64,000 nucleotides of DNA from Rhodopirellula sp. P2 (GTDB lineage Bacteria > Planctomycetota > Planctomycetia > Pirellulales > Pirellulaceae): assembly GCF_028768465.1 (NCBI RefSeq), contig NZ_CP118225.1, forward strand, positions 1,903,001-1,967,000, in the 5' to 3' direction. A program made the position numbers and the translations under genes. The notes under the pieces were generated by a model. The model was not told the origin of the DNA and did no database searches. It was given only the letters and a program-made list of their open reading frames with translations. How positions within the stretch are numbered: position 1 is the stretch's first letter; the number at the start of each line of letters is the position of its first letter. Positions 60,048-64,000 of this stretch are shown here, in pieces.

Positions 60048-61351
60048 CCCCGGAATCTCTGCAAGCCTTTGAATTGTGGATGGACGACCATCTCGAACCC
60101 GCCTCCAGCGAATTCGGCCGATACTGGTACCCGTTGACGGTGCCCACGTTCGGACGGGATGAAATCGCCGCAGCCATGAACTGTTTGGTCAATTACCGAA
60201 CATCGATGGGCGAGCTGACTCGTGAGTTTGAAACACAGTTCGCTCAGTACATCGGTTGTCACGACGCGGTGATGGTCAACAGCGGTTCGTCCGCTGATTT
60301 GTTGTTGGCTTACAACCTGGTCAATCCATCCAACCCACGGTTGTCCGCGGGCGATGAAGTCTTGGTTCCTGCCGTGACTTGGCCGACTCAGATCTGGTCG
60401 CCTTTGATGGCTGGATTGAAGGTCACCTTGGTCGACGTGGACCCGCAAACGCTGAACGTGGATTTCGATGACATGCGTCGGCGTCTGACTTCGAAATCCA
60501 AGTGCGTATTTGCTGTGCATTTGATGGGCAACCCCATCGACATGACGAGGATGAAGCAGTTCTGCGAAGAGCACGACCTGATTTTGATCGAAGACTGCTG
60601 TGAGTCACTCGGCGCCAAGTATGACGATCAACATGTCGGGAACTTTGGGTTGGGTGGAAGCTTCAGTTTCTTCTTTTCCCATCACATGACCACGATGGAA
60701 GGTGGCATGGTGACTTGCCACAATGAAGAGGACGCCGACGCGCTTCGTGTTTTGCGAGCCCACGGTTGGTCACGAGGATTGAAGACGCCCGCCGGTGGGA
60801 CTCCATCTGGTTCTGCGAACGCGGCCAATCCCACGGTGGTGGATGATCGCTATCGATTCATCAACTGGGGATTCAATCTCCGACCCACTGAATTGCAAGC
60901 CGCGTTTGGTTTGGAACAGCTCAAGAAACTGGACGGCATGAACGATCGCCGTCGTGAATTGGCGGGGCGTTTTGCGACGTACGCTGACAGTCAGTCTTGG
61001 TTCGAATGCTTTGAAACGCCCGCCGCCGGCCAAGCCAGCCCGTTTGCTTTGCCAATGCTGTTGAAGGGTGACGCGGTCGGTTCGCGAACCGAGTTGTTGG
61101 CGCACTTGGAAAGAGCGGGGGTGGAGACTCGGCCCGTGGTGACAGGCAACTTTGCTCGTCAACCTGCGGCCCGTTTGCTTGGCGATGTCAATCCAAAGGA
61201 CTATCCCGGTGCCGAATGGATCCATGAACAAGGCTTCTATCTGGGACTCAGTCCGATGATGGATGACCTCAAACTCGAACGTCTGATTCGCACGCTCGAT
61301 GAAGCGTACGCTGCGGTTGTGCGGCCGACTCAGATTCGCAAGGTGGCTTAA
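60044..61351 (+). CDS. PLP-fold sugar 3-dehydratase of ColD/RfbH type (His for Lys)
   Basis: A 435-aa DegT/DnrJ/EryC1-fold protein. MVNSGSSADLLLAYNLVN and GDEVLVPAVTWPTQIWSPLM match the family. At the position where aminotransferases carry the PLP lysine (FSF-x-x-x-K-x-x-T-x-x-EGG), it reads FSFFFSHHMTTMEGGMVTCH, with His 213 in place of Lys. This swap is the known mark of ColD (GDP-4-keto-6-deoxymannose-3-dehydratase) and RfbH-type enzymes that remove the C3 hydroxyl. With the preceding reductase it would give GDP-colitose-type 3,6-dideoxysugar, but a dedicated aminotransferase role is not supported. ATGA overlap couples it to the upstream gene. Confidence 0.88.
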   Translation: MTPESLQAFELWMDDHLEPASSEFGRYWYPLTVPTFGRDEIAAAMNCLVNYRTSMGELTREFETQFAQYIGCHDAVMVNSGSSADLLLAYNLVNPSNPRLSAGDEVLVPAVTWPTQIWSPLMAGLKVTLVDVDPQTLNVDFDDMRRRLTSKSKCVFAVHLMGNPIDMTRMKQFCEEHDLILIEDCCESLGAKYDDQHVGNFGLGGSFSFFFSHHMTTMEGGMVTCHNEEDADALRVLRAHGWSRGLKTPAGGTPSGSANAANPTVVDDRYRFINWGFNLRPTELQAAFGLEQLKKLDGMNDRRRELAGRFATYADSQSWFECFETPAAGQASPFALPMLLKGDAVGSRTELLAHLERAGVETRPVVTGNFARQPAARLLGDVNPKDYPGAEWIHEQGFYLGLSPMMDDLKLERLIRTLDEAYAAVVRPTQIRKVA

Positions 61352-61354
61352 TCG

Positions 61355-62293
61355 ATGATCGTGACACGTTTGATCGGCGGACTTGGCAATCAATTGTTTC
61401 AGTATGCGTTTGGGCATTCCCTGGCTCGACGCACCTATCAAACGTTGCTGATCGATGACTCCGCGTTTGAGGAGTATCGCTTGCATCCACTGGCGATCGA
61501 CCATTTCAACATCTCTGCATCACGCTTGTCAGACGCTGATCGTTCCCGGGTGCCGGGCAAGTTTCGTCGGACTCCGGTCGGACGGGCCTTGGATCAATTC
61601 GGCCGACGGATTGTCCCCGGTTATGTGGGAGCACTTCCGGTTCGTCGCGAAAAGCCTTTTGGGTTTCGGGAGTCGATGCGGACGTCAGAACGCGATCTCT
61701 ACTTGGATGGTTACTGGCAGAGCGAGAAGTTCTTTCCCGGGTTGCGAGACAGCCTGCGTGAGGAGTTTCGGTTGCGGGAACAGCCTTCCGAGACGACCCT
61801 GCGGTTGTCGGAGCAGATGAACAACGAAAACAGCGTCGCGATTCATGTTCGTCGCGGTGACTATGTGACCTCGAGCAAAGCGAAGCAGATCTACCGGACG
61901 TTGGATGCGGATTACTACCGCAGCTGCTTGCTGGATTTGGCAGCGCGAGAAACCGATTTGAAACTCTACTTGTTTTCAAATGACGTTCCGTGGTGTGAAT
62001 CCAATTTGGACGTTGGCATCCCGTTCACGCCGGTGCAGCACACCGACGGACAAACGGCTCACGAGGATTTGCATTTGATCGCTCAGTGCCGGCATGTGGT
62101 GATCGCCAACAGCACCTTCAGTTGGTGGGGAGCGTATCTCGGACGACCTCACGATTCTCGGCGGGTCTATTATCCGGAGCCGTGGTTCCATCCAGGGACG
62201 CTGGATGGATCCGCGATGGGATGTGAGGATTGGATTTCGGAAGCGAGCCTCGCGGAACGATCGTCGCGGGAAATTTCCCGTCGGGCTGCTTGA
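61355..62293 (+). CDS. Alpha-1,2-fucosyltransferase, family GT11
   Basis: A 312-aa protein starting 3 nt after the previous stop. MIVTRLIGGLGNQLFQYAFG and the donor-binding VAIHVRRGDYV (164-170) are the GT11 motif I (HxRRGDY), followed by NSTFSWWGAYLGR (motif III). It should use a GDP-6-deoxyhexose, most likely GDP-L-fucose, to decorate a surface glycan. No leader, so cytoplasmic or peripheral. The same operon makes a GDP-deoxysugar, which fits. Because the operon contains a ColD-like gene, the actual donor could be GDP-colitose. Family confident, donor inferred. Confidence 0.92.
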   Translation: MIVTRLIGGLGNQLFQYAFGHSLARRTYQTLLIDDSAFEEYRLHPLAIDHFNISASRLSDADRSRVPGKFRRTPVGRALDQFGRRIVPGYVGALPVRREKPFGFRESMRTSERDLYLDGYWQSEKFFPGLRDSLREEFRLREQPSETTLRLSEQMNNENSVAIHVRRGDYVTSSKAKQIYRTLDADYYRSCLLDLAARETDLKLYLFSNDVPWCESNLDVGIPFTPVQHTDGQTAHEDLHLIAQCRHVVIANSTFSWWGAYLGRPHDSRRVYYPEPWFHPGTLDGSAMGCEDWISEASLAERSSREISRRAA

Positions 62294-62415
62294 GCGGACG
62301 AGCATCTTGGCTCTGTCCTTCCGCTCCTTCGTTCTGAACGCAAGCCTTGGCTTTCTCTGAGATCGGCGGGCGGCTACAACAGCAGCAACGACTCGTTCCT
62401 TCTAGAGAAACAGAC

Positions 62416-62931
62416 ATGATTGGTCAAATGATTGCCGATTCTGCTCGGCTGAGCGTCGGCTATACGGATCGGATGATGGCAGGGGTTTCCCCCGAACAAT
62501 TCGCTCGCTTTGCCACCGTGGGCGGGCAGACAATCGAATCGAATCACCCCGCGTTTATCCTCGGGCACTTGAGTTTGTACCCTTCGCGGGTTGTCAGCGA
62601 ATTGGGGTGCGATGCCACCGCGATTGCTCCGACGGAGAAGTACGAGGCATTGTTTTCGCCTCAAGCGACGTGTTTGGACGATCCGGAGGGGAAGTTGTAC
62701 CCGGCGATGGAGGAGATCCTTGCCAAGTTCACCACGGCTCACGCAGCCGCGATTGAAACGCTGCTGAAGGCGGATGATTCCGCGTTTGCCCCTGAAAACC
62801 CGAACGAAAGAATGAGAGCCAAGTTCGGGACGATCGGTGCGATGCACGCCTTTTATCTGGGCGGCCACATGATGATGCACCTGGGCCAATTCAGTGCGTG
62901 GCGACGAGCGATGGGCCTCGGCGCGGCGTAA
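62416..62931 (+). CDS. DinB-like four-helix protein
   Basis: A 171-aa protein starting ATG 62416. It is helical, with MIADSARLSVGYTDRMMAGV, HPAFILGHLSLYPSRVVSEL and the C-terminal YLGGHMMMHLGQFSAWRRAM. The three spaced His residues (in NHPAF/LGHL and HMMMHLGQ) match the metal site of DinB/YfiT-like proteins. Such proteins are often thiol-transferases or stress-linked, but this one's substrate is unknown. It follows the fucosyltransferase by 122 bp and may not belong to that operon. Confidence 0.8.
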   Translation: MIGQMIADSARLSVGYTDRMMAGVSPEQFARFATVGGQTIESNHPAFILGHLSLYPSRVVSELGCDATAIAPTEKYEALFSPQATCLDDPEGKLYPAMEEILAKFTTAHAAAIETLLKADDSAFAPENPNERMRAKFGTIGAMHAFYLGGHMMMHLGQFSAWRRAMGLGAA

Positions 62932-63118
62932 CGTTCGCAACCCGGGAGGCCTGGCCTCTCGTGGGCCGCTTGTTTGTCTTGTTCAAACGTTGCGAAGCGG
63001 CCGCTGAAATCATTCTCAACAGCCTGAGAAGGCCACCGTGTACGCGATTGGGACTAGCCTGGGCTGTTCAAAAGTGGGTGTTGACACAGCGTTTTCGTGG
63101 ACAGTTTCTTGGCTGTTA

Positions 63119-63288
63119 CCTCTCCCCCGACGAAGTTGGGGGAGAGCGAGCGTTCAGCGAGATCCGGGTGAGGGGGCACGCGATGTGAAACGAGGCCCCA
63201 AAGCCGGTTTGCTGTGAATCGCCCCCTCACCCGAACAGGGCCTCCATCGGCCTGTTCGACCTCTCCCCCAGCAAAGCTGAGGGAGAGG
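63119..63288. repeat. Compound inverted repeats before glycogen phosphorylase
   Basis: CTCTCCCCC-loop-GGGGGAGAG (63120-63147) and its echo CTCTCCCCC/AGGGAGAG (about 63261-63287) flank GGGTGAGGGGGC (63166-63177), which is perfectly paired with GCCCCCTCACCC (63220-63231). The left and right hairpins are related to each other. The 414-nt gap 62932-63345 holds these elements and no gene. They may terminate both converging transcripts. Confidence 0.75.
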
Positions 63289-63345
63289 TGACAAAAGTCG
63301 CACCGTGTTCGCGACCTGCAATCTCAAACATTTCGCAGTCCAGGG

Positions 63346-64000
63346 TTAGCTTAGCGGGCGCACGTCCCAAATGTCGTCCGCGTATTGCTGGATCGTCCGG
63401 TCACTGCTGAACCAACCGCTGCCGGCCGTGTTCAGGATACTCATCTGATTCCAGTGATCGACGTTCTGGTACGCCTTGCCCACTTCGGCTTGAGAGTCCA
63501 AGTAAGCTCGCAAGTCAGCGATCGTGACCCAAGGGTCTTGTGGGCTTCGCAAGCCGCTGGTCAACAGATCAAACAAACCTGGGTTGTCCGGGTTGAAGTG
63601 GCCGCTTTCCAGGAGGTTCATCACCCGGGCGATGTCGTCATCGGCAGCGATGATGTCGTTGGGGCGATAGTCCTTCTTCAGTTCGGTGACTTCGGGAGCA
63701 TCCAAACCGAACAGGAAGAAGTTCTCCGCACCCGCGTTTTCGCGAATTTCGATGTTGGCACCGTCCAGCGTTCCGATTGTCAACGCACCATTCATCATGA
63801 ATTTCATGTTGCCGGTGCCGGAGGCTTCTTTGCCCGCGGTTGAAATTTGCTCCGAAAGCTCGGTTGCCGGGCAGATCACTTCCATGGAAGAGACGCGGTA
63901 GTTCGGGAAGAAGACCACTTTCAACAAGTCGTTGGCGGCGGGGTGGTTGTTGACTTTCTTGGCAACGTCGTTGATCAGCTTCACGATCAGCTTGGCAACG
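63346..64000 (-). CDS. glgP: Glycogen/maltodextrin phosphorylase, C-terminal part (5' end outside window)
   Basis: The visible 218 residues are the C-terminal domain of a glycogen phosphorylase releasing glucose-1-phosphate. They contain VVFFPNYRVSSMEVICPATE, the PLP-lysine block EASGTGNMKFMMNGALTIGT (Lys in NMKFMMNG) and the LDGANIEIRENAGAENFFLF segment. The frame is open at 64000, so the start is to the right of the window. The C-terminus (DIWDVRPLS) is typical. No truncation is evident. Confidence 0.95.
   Translation of the reverse strand, partial: VAKLIVKLINDVAKKVNNHPAANDLLKVVFFPNYRVSSMEVICPATELSEQISTAGKEASGTGNMKFMMNGALTIGTLDGANIEIRENAGAENFFLFGLDAPEVTELKKDYRPNDIIAADDDIARVMNLLESGHFNPDNPGLFDLLTSGLRSPQDPWVTIADLRAYLDSQAEVGKAYQNVDHWNQMSILNTAGSGWFSSDRTIQQYADDIWDVRPLS

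Noticed and set aside
60044-61351. Ordinary sugar aminotransferase (PerA/ArnB type)
   Set aside because: The PLP lysine is replaced by His 213 in the FSF...EGG motif, which favours a 3-dehydratase.
1-64000. tRNA or rRNA genes
   Set aside because: No cloverleaf with TTCGA-type loop outside coding sequence and no rRNA-like segment was seen by eye; a tRNAscan-SE run would settle it.

Overview
The window looks like a piece of a Pirellulales planctomycete chromosome, closest in style to Rhodopirellula. The evidence is formylglycine-type sulfatases and sulfatase remnants, a giant secreted protein with an LEPR-XLL-like motif and a dockerin-like repeat, an SHD1-like/WD40-like giant protein, an ECF sigma factor, a type III PLP decarboxylase, and gene spacers full of GC-rich palindromic repeats. 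No rRNA, tRNA, CRISPR array or prophage was seen. This assignment is inference from content; no database was searched.

Layout: 1-5.8 kb holds the end of an exported protein, a collapsed sulfatase, a sialidase-like BNR protein and a four-copy ~349-bp tandem repeat. 5.8-16.7 kb holds a class II photolyase, a divergent prepilin-peptidase homologue, an ECF sigma factor with a small cysteine protein, a BON-domain exported protein with a clear terminator, a 1516-aa SHD1/WD-like protein and a frameshifted gene. 16.7-25.1 kb is mostly housekeeping: Psd, a DUF3472 protein, a parvulin, an ornithine/lysine decarboxylase, a Fur-family regulator, a thioesterase, bS18 and NadD. 25.3-33 kb holds a redoxin/c-haem/copper-monooxygenase fusion, a Gly-rich exported protein, a BON remnant, a complete IS3-family element and an intact sulfatase. 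33-41.5 kb runs on the minus strand: a GT-B glycosyltransferase overlapping a sulfotransferase-like/TPR/GT41 protein, an ankyrin protein and the LEPR-XLL lipase. 41.5-46.9 kb holds a duplicated sulfatase 3' end with repeats, a beta-lactamase-fold hydrolase and PriA. 46.9-49.7 kb is an unusual cassette: a GNAT/N-acyl amino acid synthase-like gene translationally coupled to a reduced AMP-binding-like gene, convergent with an XRE regulator whose leader can fold as a three-way junction. 50-57 kb holds an SRPBCC-GyrI protein, a sirtuin, RNase R, thymidine kinase and UvrB. 57.3-62.3 kb is a glycan operon: two glycosyltransferases, a GDP-fucose/colitose synthase-like reductase, a PLP-fold sugar dehydratase with His in place of the usual Lys, and a GT11 fucosyltransferase. 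The window ends with a DinB-like protein and the C-terminal part of glycogen phosphorylase.

How they connect: the 57-62 kb genes would make and attach a (di)deoxy sugar to a surface glycan. The sulfatases and BNR protein fit degradation of sulfated polysaccharide. Repeats are the other main theme. At least five palindromic families recur, one is interrupted by the IS element, and one repeat-bearing segment has been duplicated together with the end of a sulfatase gene.
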